Source: Amycolatopsis thermalba (GTDB lineage Bacteria; Actinomycetota; Actinomycetes; Mycobacteriales; Pseudonocardiaceae). Taken from it: 51,226 bases of DNA. The stretch spans positions 1 through 51,226 of the forward strand of contig NZ_PQHW01000044.1 of NCBI RefSeq assembly GCF_003385215.1, given 5' to 3'. Every line of letters begins with the position of its first letter. Position 1 is the first letter of the stretch. Positions 42,063 to 51,226 of this stretch are shown in pieces. The notes under the pieces are model-generated. The model had not been told where the DNA came from, ran no database searches, and saw nothing but the letters and a program-made list of their open reading frames with translations. The position numbers and the translations under genes are program-made.

Positions 42063-42901
42063 TCGATGTCGTCCGTGGCGACCCAGCTGGCCAGCAGGCC
42101 CAGCGCCCGCTCCGACTCCGAGCCGGGCTCCGCCGTGTAGGTCACGATCGCCTGGTCCGGTTCGTCGGGCAGGCGCAGCGTCTCGTACCGCAGGTGCAGT
42201 TCCCCGACCAGCGGGTTGTGGATGCGCTTGTGGCCGTGGGCCTTGTCCCGCACGTGGTGGCTCGCCCACAGGCGGCGGAACGGGTCGCTGCGCAGCGACA
42301 GCTCACCGATCAGCTGGGCCAGCCGGGGATCGTCCGGGCACCGGCCCGCCTCGGCCCGCAGGTTCGCCACCACCTCCTCGCAGACCTGGTCGAACTCGGG
42401 GTGCAGGGTGCGAGCTTCGGCCTCGTTGAGGAAGAACAGCTTCGGCAGGTTGCGGTCCTCCGGCGGCAACGACCCGAAGTCGAACGCGATCGCGCCGCCC
42501 AGCGGGTTCCAGGCCAGCACGTCGAGGTAGCGGCCGAAGACGAAGGCGGGCACCGACATGGCGTCCAGCAGTTGCTGCAGGGCCGGGCGCACCTGCTGCA
42601 CCGGGCATCGTCCGTTCCGCTTGCGCCGCTGCGTCGCGAGGTTGTGCAGGTAGGTGCACTCGTCCGGGTTGAGCCGCAACGCCCGGGCGAGCGAATCGAG
42701 CACCTCCTCCGACACGTTCCGCGCGCGGCCCTGCTCCAGACGGGTCAGGTAGTCGACGCTGATCCCGGCCAGCTGCGCCAGTTCCTCCCGGCGCAGCCCG
42801 GCGACGCGCCGCCGCGTCACACCCTGCGGCAGGCCGAGGTCGCGCGGGTCCAGCGCCGCGCGGCGCGCCTTGAGGAACGCCCCCAGTTCAGCTCCGTCCA
42901 T
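42029..42901 (-). CDS. XRE-family regulator with MmyB-type ligand domain
   Basis: 290 residues. HTH at about 35-90 (LRREELAQLAGISVDYLTRL, EQGRARNVSEEVLDSL). The C-terminal MmyB_LBD (about 105-275) shows DVLAWNPLG and a FFLNEAEAR segment; the fold binds fatty-acid-like ligands. It is divergent from the aldo/keto reductase, the usual partner type for this family, with repeated candidate sites between them. Confidence 0.85.
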   Translation of the reverse strand: MDGAELGAFLKARRAALDPRDLGLPQGVTRRRVAGLRREELAQLAGISVDYLTRLEQGRARNVSEEVLDSLARALRLNPDECTYLHNLATQRRKRNGRCPVQQVRPALQQLLDAMSVPAFVFGRYLDVLAWNPLGGAIAFDFGSLPPEDRNLPKLFFLNEAEARTLHPEFDQVCEEVVANLRAEAGRCPDDPRLAQLIGELSLRSDPFRRLWASHHVRDKAHGHKRIHNPLVGELHLRYETLRLPDEPDQAIVTYTAEPGSESERALGLLASWVATDDIDQATLRRAAGG

Positions 42902-42927
42902 GCCTCCAGTATCCGGATGCGGCGACC

Positions 42928-42970
42928 GCGTTGCCTGGTACTGCCAGACCCAGGTCGAGCGTTGCCTGGT
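42928..42970. promoter_or_regulatory. Direct-repeat operators between MmyB-type regulator and reductase
   Basis: GCGTTGCCTGGT occurs at 42928-42939 and 42959-42970, 31 bp apart (three helical turns). The first continues into CTGGTACTGCCAG, an inverted repeat; the second into GGTCCGGACC, a perfect palindrome. Confidence 0.65.
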
Positions 42971-43029
42971 CCGGACCTCCCACCGGCGGGAACGTGGTCG
43001 GCACAGGCACCACGAGGGAGGAACTCGAA

Positions 43030-44049
43030 ATGCGACGACGGATTCTCGGCGGCACCGGCATCGAGGTCAGCGAGTACACGCTGGGCGCGATGATGTTCGG
43101 CGCGTGGGGCAACCGCGACCACGACGAATCGGTCCGGATGATCCACACCGCGCTCGACGCGGGCATCAACTTCGTCGACACCGCCGACATCTACTCCGAC
43201 GGCGAGAGCGAGGTGATCGTCGGCAAGGCGCTCAAGGGGCGCCGCGACGACGTCGTGCTGGCGACCAAGGGGCACTTCTACGGCCTCGGCGGCTCCGGCA
43301 GCAACTCGCGGCGCTGGCTGACCAAGGCGCTGGACGCCAGCCTGCGGCGGCTGGGCGTCGACCACGTCGACCTCTACCAGGTGCACCGCCCCGACCACAC
43401 CACCGACATCGACGAGACCCTGTCCGCCCTGTCGGACTTCGTGCGGGCCGGCAAGGTGCGCGCGATCGGCTCGTCGGTCTTCCCGGCCGAGCAGATCGTC
43501 GAGGCGCAGTGGGTGGCCGAGCGGCGCGGGCACGTGCGGTTCCGCACCGAGCAGCCGCCGTACTCGATCCTCAACCGGGGCATCGAGGCACACGTCCTGC
43601 CGACCGCGCAGCGCTACGGCATGGGCGTGCTGACCTGGGGCCCGCTGTCGTCGGGCTGGCTGTCCGGGCGGTACTCGACCGCGTCCGATGTGGACCTGCA
43701 GGCCGGCCGGGTGGCGTTGCAGAACCACAAGTTCGACCCGGCCCTGCCCGGCAACGCGGCGAAGCTGGCGGCGACCAACGAGCTGAAGAAGGTCGCCGCC
43801 GACCTGGGCCGCCCGCTGACGCACCTGGCGCTCGCGTTCGTGCGCTCGCACCCGGCGGTCACCTCGGCGATCATCGGCCCGCGCACGCCGGAGCGGCTCG
43901 CCGACCTGCTGGCCGGCGCGGACCTGGTGCTGGACGACGACGTGCTGGACCGGATCGACGAGATCGTCCCGCCGGGCGTCGACCTCAACGCGGTCGACCC
44001 CGACTACACCCCGCCCGCGCTCGCGGACAAGTCCCTGCGCCGCCGCTGA
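43030..44049 (+). CDS. Aldo/keto reductase
   Basis: 339 residues, TIM-barrel AKR. The catalytic tetrad is visible: Asp53 and Tyr55 in TADIYSDGES, Lys80 in LATKGHF, His119 in YQVHRPD. C-terminal cofactor motif AIIGPRTPERL. NADPH-dependent carbonyl reduction; substrate unknown. GGGAGG lies 8 nt before ATG 43030. Probably controlled by the divergent MmyB-type regulator. Confidence 0.88.
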   Translation: MRRRILGGTGIEVSEYTLGAMMFGAWGNRDHDESVRMIHTALDAGINFVDTADIYSDGESEVIVGKALKGRRDDVVLATKGHFYGLGGSGSNSRRWLTKALDASLRRLGVDHVDLYQVHRPDHTTDIDETLSALSDFVRAGKVRAIGSSVFPAEQIVEAQWVAERRGHVRFRTEQPPYSILNRGIEAHVLPTAQRYGMGVLTWGPLSSGWLSGRYSTASDVDLQAGRVALQNHKFDPALPGNAAKLAATNELKKVAADLGRPLTHLALAFVRSHPAVTSAIIGPRTPERLADLLAGADLVLDDDVLDRIDEIVPPGVDLNAVDPDYTPPALADKSLRRR

Positions 44050-44055
44050 CCGGCC

Positions 44056-44088
44056 GTGGCGGCCACCCGGCGCCCGGGTGGCCGCCAC
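44056..44088. terminator. Bidirectional hairpin between reductase and fumC
   Basis: 15-bp perfect stem (44056-44070 with 44074-44088) with a 3-nt loop, between convergent genes. No T-tract. Confidence 0.72.
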
Positions 44089-44091
44089 CGC

Positions 44092-45489
44092 TCACTTGCC
44101 GCCGCGCGCCATCCGGAGCACGTCGAGGGCCTCGTCGAGCTGGGCCTCGGTGAGCTTGCCCTGCTCGAGGTAGCCGCGCTCGATGACGACCTCGCGGATC
44201 GTCTTCAGCTCCTTGAGCGCCTGCTTCGCGACCGCGGCCGCCTCCTCGTAACCGATGTACTTGTTGAGCGGCGTCACGATCGACGGGCTGCCTTCGGCGT
44301 AGGCCTTGGTGCGCTCCTCGTTGACCGTGATCCCGGCGATCACCTTGTCGGCCAGCAGGCGCGACACCGCGGCCAGCAGCCGCGCCGATTCCAGCACGTT
44401 GCGCGCGATGACCGGCAGGTTCACGTTGAGCTGGAAGTTCCCCTGGGAACCGGCGTAGGCCACCGCCGCGTCGTTGCCGATCACCTGCGCGACCACCTGC
44501 AGCGTCGCCTCCGGGATGACCGGGTTGACCTTGCCCGGCATGATCGACGACCCCGGCTGCAGGTCCGGCAGCTGGAGCTCGGCCAGCCCGGTGCGCGGGC
44601 CCGAGCCCAGCCACCGCAGGTCGTTGGCGATCTTGGCCAGCGACACCGCGACCGTGCGCAGGTGGCCGGAGGTCTCGACCACGCTGTCCTGGCTGGCCTG
44701 CGCCTCGAAGTGGTTGCGGGCCTCGGTCAGCGGCAGCCCGGTGACCTTCGCCAGCTCCTCGGCCACCGCCGCGCCGAAGCCCTCCGGCGCGTTCAGGCCG
44801 GACCCGACCGCGGTGCCGCCGATCGGCAGCTCACCCAGTCGTCCCAGCCCGGACTCCAGCCGCTCGATGCCGAAGCGGACCTGCGCCGCCCACGCCCCGG
44901 CCTCCTGGCCCAGCGTGATCGGCACGGCGTCCATCAGGTGCGTGCGGCCGGACTTGACGATGTCCTGCCATTCCTGCGCGCGGCCCTCGATGGTCTCGGC
45001 GAGGTGCTGCAACGCCGGGATCACGTCGGTCAGCACGGCCTCGGTGGCGGCGATGTGGATCGTCGTCGGGAACGTGTCGTTCGACGACTGCGAGGCGTTG
45101 ACGTGGTCGTTCGGGTGCACGTCACCGCCCAGGGCCCGGCTCGCCAGTGTCGCGATGACCTCGTTGGCGTTCATGTTCGACGACGTGCCGGACCCGGTCT
45201 GGAAGACGTCGATGGGGAAGTGCGCGTCGTGCCTGCCCTCGGCCACCCCGTCGGCGGCCGCGGCGATCGCGTTCGCCAGGTCGCCCTCCAGCACGCCGAA
45301 CCGGGCGTTGACCCGCGCCGCGGCGGCCTTGAGCAGGCCGAGCGCACGGATCTGGGCGCGCTCGAGGCCCCGGCCGGAGATCGGGAAGTTCTCGACGGCG
45401 CGCTGGGTCTGGGCCCGGTACAGCGCGTCGACGGGCACCTTCACCTCGCCCATCGTGTCGTGTTCGATCCGGTATTCCTGTTCAGCCAT
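44092..45489 (-). CDS. fumC: Class II fumarate hydratase
   Basis: 465 residues. Fumarase/aspartase signature [11 protein letters not shown], substrate motifs SGRTHLMDA and QSSNDTFPT, and conserved [10 protein letters not shown]. Converts fumarate and malate in the TCA cycle. Corresponds to Rv1098c, next to glpX in the backbone order. ATG 45489; CAGACT 6 nt upstream may be a weak -10. Confidence 0.93.
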   Translation of the reverse strand: MAEQEYRIEHDTMGEVKVPVDALYRAQTQRAVENFPISGRGLERAQIRALGLLKAAAARVNARFGVLEGDLANAIAAAADGVAEGRHDAHFPIDVFQTGSGTSSNMNANEVIATLASRALGGDVHPNDHVNASQSSNDTFPTTIHIAATEAVLTDVIPALQHLAETIEGRAQEWQDIVKSGRTHLMDAVPITLGQEAGAWAAQVRFGIERLESGLGRLGELPIGGTAVGSGLNAPEGFGAAVAEELAKVTGLPLTEARNHFEAQASQDSVVETSGHLRTVAVSLAKIANDLRWLGSGPRTGLAELQLPDLQPGSSIMPGKVNPVIPEATLQVVAQVIGNDAAVAYAGSQGNFQLNVNLPVIARNVLESARLLAAVSRLLADKVIAGITVNEERTKAYAEGSPSIVTPLNKYIGYEEAAAVAKQALKELKTIREVVIERGYLEQGKLTEAQLDEALDVLRMARGGK

Positions 45490-45548
45490 AACCCGAGTCT
45501 GGCCCGTCCGCCGGGCGCTCGCTCCGTGTGTTTGCGCACCCGGAATGG

Positions 45549-45554
45549 TTAGAT
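45549..45554 (+). promoter_or_regulatory. -10-like element before the FAD oxidoreductase
   Basis: TTAGAT about 40 bp upstream of ATG 45594 in the 104-bp fumC divergent region. Confidence 0.3.
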
Positions 45555-45593
45555 CGGAGGTGAGGTGGATCACGGCGAAAGGGCGGTCGATCC

Positions 45594-46568
45594 ATGGATC
45601 TGTCAGTGGACGTGCTGATCGTGGGGGCGGGCCCGACCGGTCTGTTCGCCGCGTACTACGCCGGGTTCCGCGGGCTGTCGATGGCGGTCGTCGACTCGCT
45701 GCCCGAAGCCGGCGGTCAGGTCACCGCGATGTACCCGGAGAAGCTGATCTACGACGTCGGCGGGTTCCCCGCGGTGCGCGGCCGGGACCTGGTCAAGGGG
45801 CTGGTCGAGCAGGCTGCGCCGTGGCAGCCGCACTACCTGCTCGGGCGCAAGGCCGAGGAGCTGCGCCGCGGGAACGACGGGCTGGACGTGGTGCTCGACG
45901 GCGGTGAGGTCGTGCACGCCCGCGCGGTGCTGATCACCGCCGGGATCGGCGAGTTCACCCCGCGCCCGCTGCCCGCCGGGGACGGCTGGCTCGGCCGCGG
46001 CATGGTCCACTTCGTGCCCTCGCTGGACGCGCACGCGGGGCAGGACGTCGTGGTCGTCGGCGGCGGGGACTCGGCGTTCGACTGGGTGCTGGCGCTGCAC
46101 CCGCTGGCCGCCAGCGTGACGCTGGTGCACCGGCGGGCCAAGTTCCGCGCCGCCGAGTCGATCGTCACGCAGGCCCGTGAGCTGGGGGTGCGGATCATCA
46201 CCGACGCCGAGGTCACGGCCCTGCGGGAGGGGCCGGACGGCGCGCTCGCCGAGGTCGAGGTGCGGGTCAAGGACGAGGAGCCGATCCGGCTGCCGGCCCA
46301 GGCGGTGGTGGCCGCGCTCGGGTTCACCGCCGACCTCGGGCCGATCGAGAACTGGGGACTGGACATCCACCAGCGCGCCATCCGGGTCGACTCGACGATG
46401 GCGACCGGCGTGGAGCGGGTGTTCGCGGCCGGGGACGTCGCCGCGTACCCGGGCAAGGTGAAGCTCATCGCGACCGGGTTCGGCGAGGCCGCGACCGCGA
46501 TCAACAACATCGCCGTCACCCTGGACCCCGAGGCGCACCTGTTCCCCGGGCACTCCAGCAATCTGTGA
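45594..46568 (+). CDS. Ferredoxin-NADP+ reductase, thioredoxin-reductase-like
   Basis: 324 residues. FAD motif GAGPTG (11-16), NADP motif [10 protein letters not shown] and C-terminal [14 protein letters not shown]. The CxxC redox pair of thioredoxin reductase is missing, as in the YumC/TrxR-like FNR class. It moves electrons between ferredoxin or flavodoxin and NADP(H). Convergent with the S1 protease, stops 2 bp apart. Confidence 0.86.
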   Translation: MDLSVDVLIVGAGPTGLFAAYYAGFRGLSMAVVDSLPEAGGQVTAMYPEKLIYDVGGFPAVRGRDLVKGLVEQAAPWQPHYLLGRKAEELRRGNDGLDVVLDGGEVVHARAVLITAGIGEFTPRPLPAGDGWLGRGMVHFVPSLDAHAGQDVVVVGGGDSAFDWVLALHPLAASVTLVHRRAKFRAAESIVTQARELGVRIITDAEVTALREGPDGALAEVEVRVKDEEPIRLPAQAVVAALGFTADLGPIENWGLDIHQRAIRVDSTMATGVERVFAAGDVAAYPGKVKLIATGFGEAATAINNIAVTLDPEAHLFPGHSSNL

Positions 46569-46570
46569 GG

Positions 46571-47443
46571 TCAGGCGGGCGGCGGTGGCGTCGGCGTCGG
46601 GCTCGGTGTGGGTGCCGGCGTGGGCGTCGGTCTCGGGCTCGGCGTGGGGGTCGGCGCCGGGGTGGGTGCCGGTGCCGGGATGGGCGGCGGTGGTGGCGCG
46701 GTCTGCTCGGTGATCCACTTCGCGTGGGCCACGGCCGAGGTGTAGATCGACGGCGCCGTCGTGCACGCCGGATCGTTGTTGCCGGAGCGGCTGGTCAGGC
46801 CCAGCAGCAGCCACCGGTCACCGGCGCGGACCAGCTCCGGCCCGCCCGAGTCGCCGTAGCAGGCGCCCGCCTTGCCGCCGGGCGAGTCGGTGCACAGCTC
46901 GGTGAGCGGGTCGATGGCGGCGCAGCGGGCCGCGTCGACCAGGGTCGTGTCCAGTTGCTGCAGGTCGACGGGCGCGGAGCCGCAACCCGGTGTCGGGCAC
47001 AGCTGGCCCCAGCCCAGCAGCCGCACCGACGTGCCGACCGACGTCGAGGTGCCGAGCCCGACCGGCGTGGCCTGCACCGGGCTCGCCAGGTGGACCAGGG
47101 CGATGTCGCCGCCCGGCCCGTACGGGTTGAAGCTCGGGTGCGTGATCACCCGGTCCGGCTGCGCGACCTCACCGCCCTGCGTCCGGTCGTTGCTGCCGAT
47201 CCGGGCGGTGAAGGTGTTCGCGGGCTGGTCCTGGACGCAGTGCGCCGCGGTCAGCAGCCACTGCGGCGCGATCAGCGACGCGCCGCAGAAGTGCCGGCCC
47301 GCGGTCGTCTGCAGCGACGCGACGAACGAGTAGGGCTGGTCGGCGGACACCCCGCCGACCAGGTCCGGCCGGGCCGCCGCCGAGCCCGCGACCCCACCGA
47401 GGGCGAGCAGGCAGGCGGCGGCCATCAGCAGGAGACGTTTCAC
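46571..47443 (-). CDS. Secreted S1-family serine protease with Pro/Thr tail
   Basis: 290 residues. Signal peptide (1-24, [20 protein letters not shown]), then the trypsin fold: His in LLTAAHC, Asp in GGDIALVHL, Ser in CYGDSGGP. Eight cysteines suggest four disulfides. The S1-pocket position (six residues before the Ser) is Gly, not Asp, so cleavage after Lys/Arg is unlikely. About 45 C-terminal residues are a PTPTPAP-like linker, perhaps a wall-spanning tail. GTG start overlaps the glpX stop (GTGA). Confidence 0.86.
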   Translation of the reverse strand: MKRLLLMAAACLLALGGVAGSAAARPDLVGGVSADQPYSFVASLQTTAGRHFCGASLIAPQWLLTAAHCVQDQPANTFTARIGSNDRTQGGEVAQPDRVITHPSFNPYGPGGDIALVHLASPVQATPVGLGTSTSVGTSVRLLGWGQLCPTPGCGSAPVDLQQLDTTLVDAARCAAIDPLTELCTDSPGGKAGACYGDSGGPELVRAGDRWLLLGLTSRSGNNDPACTTAPSIYTSAVAHAKWITEQTAPPPPPIPAPAPTPAPTPTPSPRPTPTPAPTPSPTPTPPPPA

Positions 47444-48510
47444 GGCAGCGGTGGCACCACGTCGTCGTCGGGGGCCTCGGTCAGGACGCCGTCGAAGTCG
47501 ACGGAGGAGTACGCGCGGAGCTTGGTCAGGCGGTGGTAGCCGTCGATCAGCCGCACCGTGCCGGACTTGGACCGCATCACGATCGACTGGGTCGTCGCGC
47601 CGCCGGAGCGGTAGTGCACGCCACGCAGCAGGTCACCGTCGGTCACGCCGGTCGCGCAGAAGAACACGTTGTCGCCGCGCACCAGGTCGTCGGTGGTGAG
47701 CACCCGGTCGAGGTCGTGCCCGGCGCCGATGGCCTTCTCACGCTCGGCGTCGTCCTTCGGCCACAACCGGCCCTGCAGCTCGCCGCCCAGGCACTTCATC
47801 GCGCAGGCGGTGATGATGCCCTCCGGCGTGCCGCCGATGCCGAGCAGCATGTCGACACCGGTGGTCGGGCGGGCCGCGGCGATCGCGCCCGCCACGTCAC
47901 CGTCGGAGATGAACCGGATCCGGGCGCCCGCCTCGCGGACCTCCTTGACCAGCTTCTCGTGCCGCGGCCGGTCCAGGATGCAGACCGTCACGTCCGAGAC
48001 CTCGGTGTGCTTGGCCTTCGCGACCCGGCGGATGTTCTCCGCGATCGGTGCGGACAGGTCCACCACACCCGCGGCCTCCGGGCCCACGGCCAGCTTCTCC
48101 ATGTAGAAGACCGCCGACGGGTCGAACATCGCGCCGCGCTCGGCGACCGCGAGGACCGCCAGCGCGTTCGGCATGCCCTTCGACATCAGGGTCGTGCCGT
48201 CGATCGGGTCCACCGCGACGTCGCAGGCCGGGCCGTCCCCGTTGCCCACCTCTTCGCCGTTGTAGAGCATCGGGGCTTCGTCCTTCTCGCCCTCGCCGAT
48301 GACGACGACACCGCGCATCGACACGGTCGAGATCAGCTGCCGCATCGCGTCGACGGCCGCACCGTCGCCGGCGTTCTTGTCGCCCTTGCCGACCCAGCGG
48401 CCGGCCGCCATCGCGGCGGCCTCGGTGACGCGCACCAGCTCCATCGCGAGGTTGCGATCCGGCGCTTCCTTGCGTCTCGTCGTGCTCGGGGACGGGGTGC
48501 CGCTGGTCAT
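47440..48510 (-). CDS. glpX: Class II fructose-1,6-bisphosphatase
   Basis: 356 residues. Metal and substrate motifs [19 protein letters not shown] and GIGGTPEGI are intact. It dephosphorylates fructose-1,6-bisphosphate in gluconeogenesis. Corresponds to Rv1099c. GGAGGG lies 5 nt before the ATG. The end overlaps the protease start by 4 nt, so the two are translationally coupled. Confidence 0.93.
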   Translation of the reverse strand: MTSGTPSPSTTRRKEAPDRNLAMELVRVTEAAAMAAGRWVGKGDKNAGDGAAVDAMRQLISTVSMRGVVVIGEGEKDEAPMLYNGEEVGNGDGPACDVAVDPIDGTTLMSKGMPNALAVLAVAERGAMFDPSAVFYMEKLAVGPEAAGVVDLSAPIAENIRRVAKAKHTEVSDVTVCILDRPRHEKLVKEVREAGARIRFISDGDVAGAIAAARPTTGVDMLLGIGGTPEGIITACAMKCLGGELQGRLWPKDDAEREKAIGAGHDLDRVLTTDDLVRGDNVFFCATGVTDGDLLRGVHYRSGGATTQSIVMRSKSGTVRLIDGYHRLTKLRAYSSVDFDGVLTEAPDDDVVPPLP

Positions 48511-48595
48511 TGCTGCCCTCCAGGGTCGTGCTGGCGCGGGTAACGATTCTCTCAGACTCGCGCGGGCTCGCAGGGCAGCGTCGTGATGGCGAATG

Positions 48596-48811
48596 TCACC
48601 CTTCGTCGCTGTTTGCGTCCTCGACGGACTTCAGCGCGTCCTCGATGCGCTCGCGGGCCCCGTCCAGGTGACGCTCGCACAGCTTGGCGAGGTGCTCGCC
48701 CTTCTCCCACAGCGCGAGCGACTGTTCCAGGGACAGGCCGCCCGCCTCCAGCTCGCGGACGACCTCGATGAGCTGGTCGCGGGCCTGTTCATAGCCGAGT
48801 TCTTCGGTCAC
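48596..48811 (-). CDS. xseB: Exodeoxyribonuclease VII small subunit
   Basis: 71 residues. Compact helical XseB with [20 protein letters not shown] and [18 protein letters not shown] 48811 has GAGGAG 9 nt upstream and overlaps the stop of the preceding gene (GTGA). It binds XseA to form ExoVII, which degrades single-stranded DNA to short oligonucleotides. Confidence 0.93.
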   Translation of the reverse strand: MTEELGYEQARDQLIEVVRELEAGGLSLEQSLALWEKGEHLAKLCERHLDGARERIEDALKSVEDANSDEG

Positions 48812-49206
48812 CGGGTTGTGCTCCTCGCGGGTCGACGAGCGCACACTACCGCGCTCGCCATCGCGTGGTCGTAACCGGCGAAGGCGGTGGCGAACTCCTG
48901 GCCGTCACCCTCGGTGATCGCCAGCTCGATGGACCCCTGCGCCTGCGCGACCCGCCTGCGGTGCGGCGCGCCCTCGTTGAACCACCACCGCACACCGACG
49001 TACGCCGAGGTCGCTTCCGACAGCTGCCGCAGGCGGGTGTCCAGGTCCCAGCGGCCGGGCACGGCGCACCCGGCCAGCAGCGACGCCCAGCAGGCGCCGG
49101 CCGCGGCCTCGGCGGCGCCGGCCCGGTCGAGGACGGCCTGTGCGCCGGCCCGCGCCGCGGCGTCGGTGGTGAGCGGGAGGAACGTCGCTCGAGCGGAACG
49201 CAGCAC
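48808..49206 (-). CDS. Unknown helical protein inserted in the ExoVII operon
   Basis: 132 residues, Ala-rich and mostly helical, with [10 protein letters not shown] the only aromatic patch. No family recognised. It starts (GTG 49206) 3 nt after the xseA stop, with AGGAG overlapping that stop, and ends overlapping xseB (GTGA). Such tight packing makes it a genuine cistron between the two ExoVII subunits. Confidence 0.75.
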   Translation of the reverse strand: MLRSARATFLPLTTDAAARAGAQAVLDRAGAAEAAAGACWASLLAGCAVPGRWDLDTRLRQLSEATSAYVGVRWWFNEGAPHRRRVAQAQGSIELAITEGDGQEFATAFAGYDHAMASAVVCARRPARSTTR

Positions 49207-49209
49207 TTC

Positions 49210-50448
49210 CTACTCTCCTGGTTCGGTGGATCGCGCGACCGCGTGCACGGCTCCGTCGACGATGCGCACGCGCAGCGGAGTTCCCTCCGCTACTTCAGAG
49301 ATGTGCCGGAGCACCTGGAGGTTGCCTGCGTCGTCGCGGTATTGCACGACCGCGTACCCGCGTTCGAGCGTCGCCGCCGGTCCGAGCGCGGTCAGCTTGC
49401 CCCGCGCGCCCGCGATGGCGGCCTGCTCGTGCGAGACCAGGTTGAGCACCGCGCGCCGGCCGCGTTCCCGGTGCAGCTCGATCTCGTCGGCGCGGCGGTT
49501 GATCGGGCCCAGCGGGTCGGCCAGCACCGGGCGGCTGCGCAGCTGGTCGAGCAGGCGGCACTGGGTGTCCACCCAGCCGTGCAGCGCGCGGCGGGCCCGG
49601 TCGCGCATCTGCCGGACGCGCTCGGCCTCCTCCTTCACGTCCGGCACGACGCGCTTGCCGGCGTCGGTCGGGGTCGAGCAGCGCACGTCGGCGACGTGGT
49701 CCAGCAGCGGGGTGTCGGGTTCGTGCCCGATCGCGCTGACCACCGGCGTCCGGGCGGCGGCGACCGCGCGGCACAGGGTCTCGTCGGAGAACGGCAGCAG
49801 GTCCTCGACGCTGCCGCCGCCGCGCGCGATGACGATGACCTCGACGGACGGGTCGGCGTCGAGCATCTGCAGCGCCTTGACGATCTGCGGCACCGCCTGC
49901 ACGCCCTGCACCGCGGTGTTGACCACCTGGAACGGCGCGGCGGGCCATCGGTTGTGCGCGTTGACCAGCACGTCCCGTTCGGCGGCGGACGCGCGGCCGG
50001 TGATCAGGCCGATGCCCTTGGGCAGGAACGGCAGGCGGCGCTTGCGTTCCTTGGCGAACAGGCCCTCGGCGGCGAGCAGGCGGCGCAGCCGTTCGATGCG
50101 GGCGAGCAGCTCACCGATGCCGACGGCGCGGATCTCGGTGGCGCGCAGCGAGATGGTGCCGCGGCCCAGGTAGAACGTCGGTTTGGCGTGGACGACCACG
50201 CTCGCGCCGTCCCGCAGCGGCGGTTCGATGCCACGCAGCAGGCCGGTCGGGCAGGTGACGGTCATGGAGACGTCGGCGGCCGGGTCGCGCAGGGTGAGGA
50301 ACGCGGTCTGCGTGCCGGGGCGGGCGTTGATCTGGGTGACCTGGCCCTCGACCCAGACCGAGCCGAGCCGGTTGATCCACTCGGCGATCTTGCGCGCGAC
50401 CGTGCGCACCGGCCACGGGTTCTCCGCGGTGGTGGGTTCGGCGCTCAC
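49210..50448 (-). CDS. xseA: Exodeoxyribonuclease VII large subunit
   Basis: 412 residues. N-terminal OB domain (VWVEGQVTQINARPGTQTAF) and catalytic region with GLITGRASAAERD, IARGGGSVEDLLPF and SAIGHEPDTPLLDHVADVR. The coiled-coil region and C-terminal domain follow. GTG 50448 overlaps the stop of the upstream gene (GTGA). Corresponds to Rv1108c. Confidence 0.94.
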   Translation of the reverse strand: MSAEPTTAENPWPVRTVARKIAEWINRLGSVWVEGQVTQINARPGTQTAFLTLRDPAADVSMTVTCPTGLLRGIEPPLRDGASVVVHAKPTFYLGRGTISLRATEIRAVGIGELLARIERLRRLLAAEGLFAKERKRRLPFLPKGIGLITGRASAAERDVLVNAHNRWPAAPFQVVNTAVQGVQAVPQIVKALQMLDADPSVEVIVIARGGGSVEDLLPFSDETLCRAVAAARTPVVSAIGHEPDTPLLDHVADVRCSTPTDAGKRVVPDVKEEAERVRQMRDRARRALHGWVDTQCRLLDQLRSRPVLADPLGPINRRADEIELHRERGRRAVLNLVSHEQAAIAGARGKLTALGPAATLERGYAVVQYRDDAGNLQVLRHISEVAEGTPLRVRIVDGAVHAVARSTEPGE

Positions 50449-51071
50449 TCCGCCTCGGCGTCCCCGGCGGCGTTGGCGCGCTGCACGTTGGTGATGCGGC
50501 GGGCCAGCATGCCGACGAACTGCGCCCGGTTGGCGTGGGCGCGCTCGTACTCCAGCAGCTCCTCGAGCTCCGCGAGGGAGAAGCGGCGCAGGCGGGCGCG
50601 CAGCTGCGGCAGGGTGAGCTCGTCGTAGTTGGCCAGGCCGAGGGGGCCGTCGGCGGTGCCGGCCGGGCTGTCGAACTCGCCTTCGGCGTGCTCTTCGCCC
50701 AGGGCGCGTTCCTCCTGTTCCCAGGGGCTGTCGCCGACGTCGGTGAGCACCGCGTCCGCGCGGTGGCCGTTGAGGTCGGTGCGCGGCTGGCCGGACTCGG
50801 CGGACTGGCCGGCCGGCTGGTCGGTGGGGAGGTCCTCGTCGAAGGTGGCCCAGCTCGGGGTGTCCTCGACGGGGCGCAGCGAGGCGAGGGCGTCGTCACC
50901 GCGGATGGCCAGCTCGGTGATCTGCTGCTGCATGCGCATGGAGAACTGGAGCACGCCGGAGATCACCGTGACCGGCAGCCCGAGCAGGGTTTTGGGCAGG
51001 TCGCGGGCGCGTTCGGCGGCGGTCACGGCCAGGCCCGCCGCGACGCGGAGGGGAAGCGGGAGTGGCTTCAT
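50445..51071 (-). CDS. Lipid droplet-associated protein (Rv1109c-like)
   Basis: 208 residues. A hydrophobic/amphipathic N-terminus (LPLPLRVAAGLAVTAAERAR, then LLGLPVTVISGVLQFSM) precedes an acidic middle and a helical C-domain (LTLPQLRARLRRFSLAELEE). Position before xseA matches Rv1109c and the family NCBI names lipid droplet-associated. ATG 51071 gives MKPLPLPLRV. Confidence 0.8.
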   Translation of the reverse strand: MKPLPLPLRVAAGLAVTAAERARDLPKTLLGLPVTVISGVLQFSMRMQQQITELAIRGDDALASLRPVEDTPSWATFDEDLPTDQPAGQSAESGQPRTDLNGHRADAVLTDVGDSPWEQEERALGEEHAEGEFDSPAGTADGPLGLANYDELTLPQLRARLRRFSLAELEELLEYERAHANRAQFVGMLARRITNVQRANAAGDAEAE

Positions 51072-51194
51072 GGGTACAGCGTGCCGCACCTTGGCGGTTC
51101 AGCCCAACCGGCGCGGCGTGGCGACGTGACGGGATGCACACGAATCGGGTGGGTGGTGCCCGGTGGGGGCGGGGTGCGGGTGCCGGGCGGCCCG

Positions 51195-51200
51195 TACCCT
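51195..51200 (+). promoter_or_regulatory. Leaderless -10 element of ispH
   Basis: TACCCT lies 6 nt before ATG 51207. GGAG sits only 2 nt before the ATG, too close for a good ribosome binding site. Confidence 0.5.
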
Positions 51201-51206
51201 GGAGCT

Positions 51207-51226
51207 ATGACTGCTGTCTCCGAGCC
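51207..51226 (+). CDS. ispH: Start of ispH (partial, cut by window end)
   Basis: Only MTAVSE can be read. Assignment to 4-hydroxy-3-methylbut-2-enyl diphosphate reductase rests on synteny: Rv1110 (lytB2/ispH) follows Rv1109c divergently in mycobacteria. The sequence itself does not show the Fe-S motifs. Confidence 0.45.

Overview
This window is high-GC actinobacterial chromosome. It carries Mca (mycothiol chemistry), a GuaB1-type enzyme, a DUF4307 protein, PhoH2 and LppU/Pra-type proline-rich membrane proteins, and many GTG starts. Gene content suggests Pseudonocardiales, most likely Amycolatopsis or a close relative; this is inferred from gene families and order, not from a search. No rRNA, tRNA, insertion sequence, prophage or CRISPR array was seen.

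The backbone follows the Mycobacterium tuberculosis Rv1072-Rv1110 order as I recall it. The order here is: BI-1-like protein, fadA3-type thiolase, cbs, pra-like protein, metB, greA, DUF4307 protein, mca, small membrane protein, YyaL-like protein, hemolysin III, short-chain Z-prenyl synthase, phoH2, fumarase, glpX, exonuclease VII, lipid-droplet-associated protein and the first codons of ispH. It is broken by lineage-specific blocks: ilvA/hppD/Lrp/MBL (12.5-16.6 kb), acyl-CoA dehydrogenase plus a decayed TetR locus (22.1-25.3 kb), and a large accessory block (29.2-44.1 kb).

Region by region: 0-4 kb holds a DivIVA-like coiled-coil protein and a two-domain acyl-CoA reductase. 4-12.5 kb holds membrane proteins, thiolase and transsulfuration (cbs, metB) with two proline/glutamine-rich envelope proteins. 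12.8-16.6 kb holds threonine dehydratase, 4-hydroxyphenylpyruvate dioxygenase with a divergent Lrp-type regulator, and an MBL-fold protein. 16.6-16.85 kb is an unusual eight-unit array of 21-bp elements. 16.9-22 kb holds GreA, Mca, a TetR regulator and a thioredoxin-fold protein. 22-29.2 kb runs from an acyl-CoA dehydrogenase to PhoH2 with a structured leader. 29.2-34.5 kb holds GuaB1 and an iron-box-controlled siderophore uptake operon that has no ATPase gene. 34.6-39.3 kb holds a CehA-type hydrolase, an ATP-dependent DNA ligase, an exporter and its TetR regulator. 39.4-44.1 kb holds a cobalamin riboswitch with a Ni/Co transporter, an ECF sigma/anti-sigma pair and a MmyB-type regulator with an aldo/keto reductase. 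44.1-51.2 kb holds fumarase, a ferredoxin-NADP reductase, a secreted S1 protease coupled to glpX, and the exonuclease VII operon.

Three features recur. Many starts sit 6-8 nt after a TAnnnT hexamer, as expected for leaderless mRNAs. Convergent genes often overlap at their stops, three times through the same TTAG tetranucleotide. Operator-like palindromes sit in several divergent promoter regions. No unambiguous new system stands out. The best leads are the 21-bp phased array, the phoH2 leader with two nested small ORFs, the doubly coupled 62-codon ORF between two siderophore permease genes, and the TQ-motif tail of the Pra-like protein.
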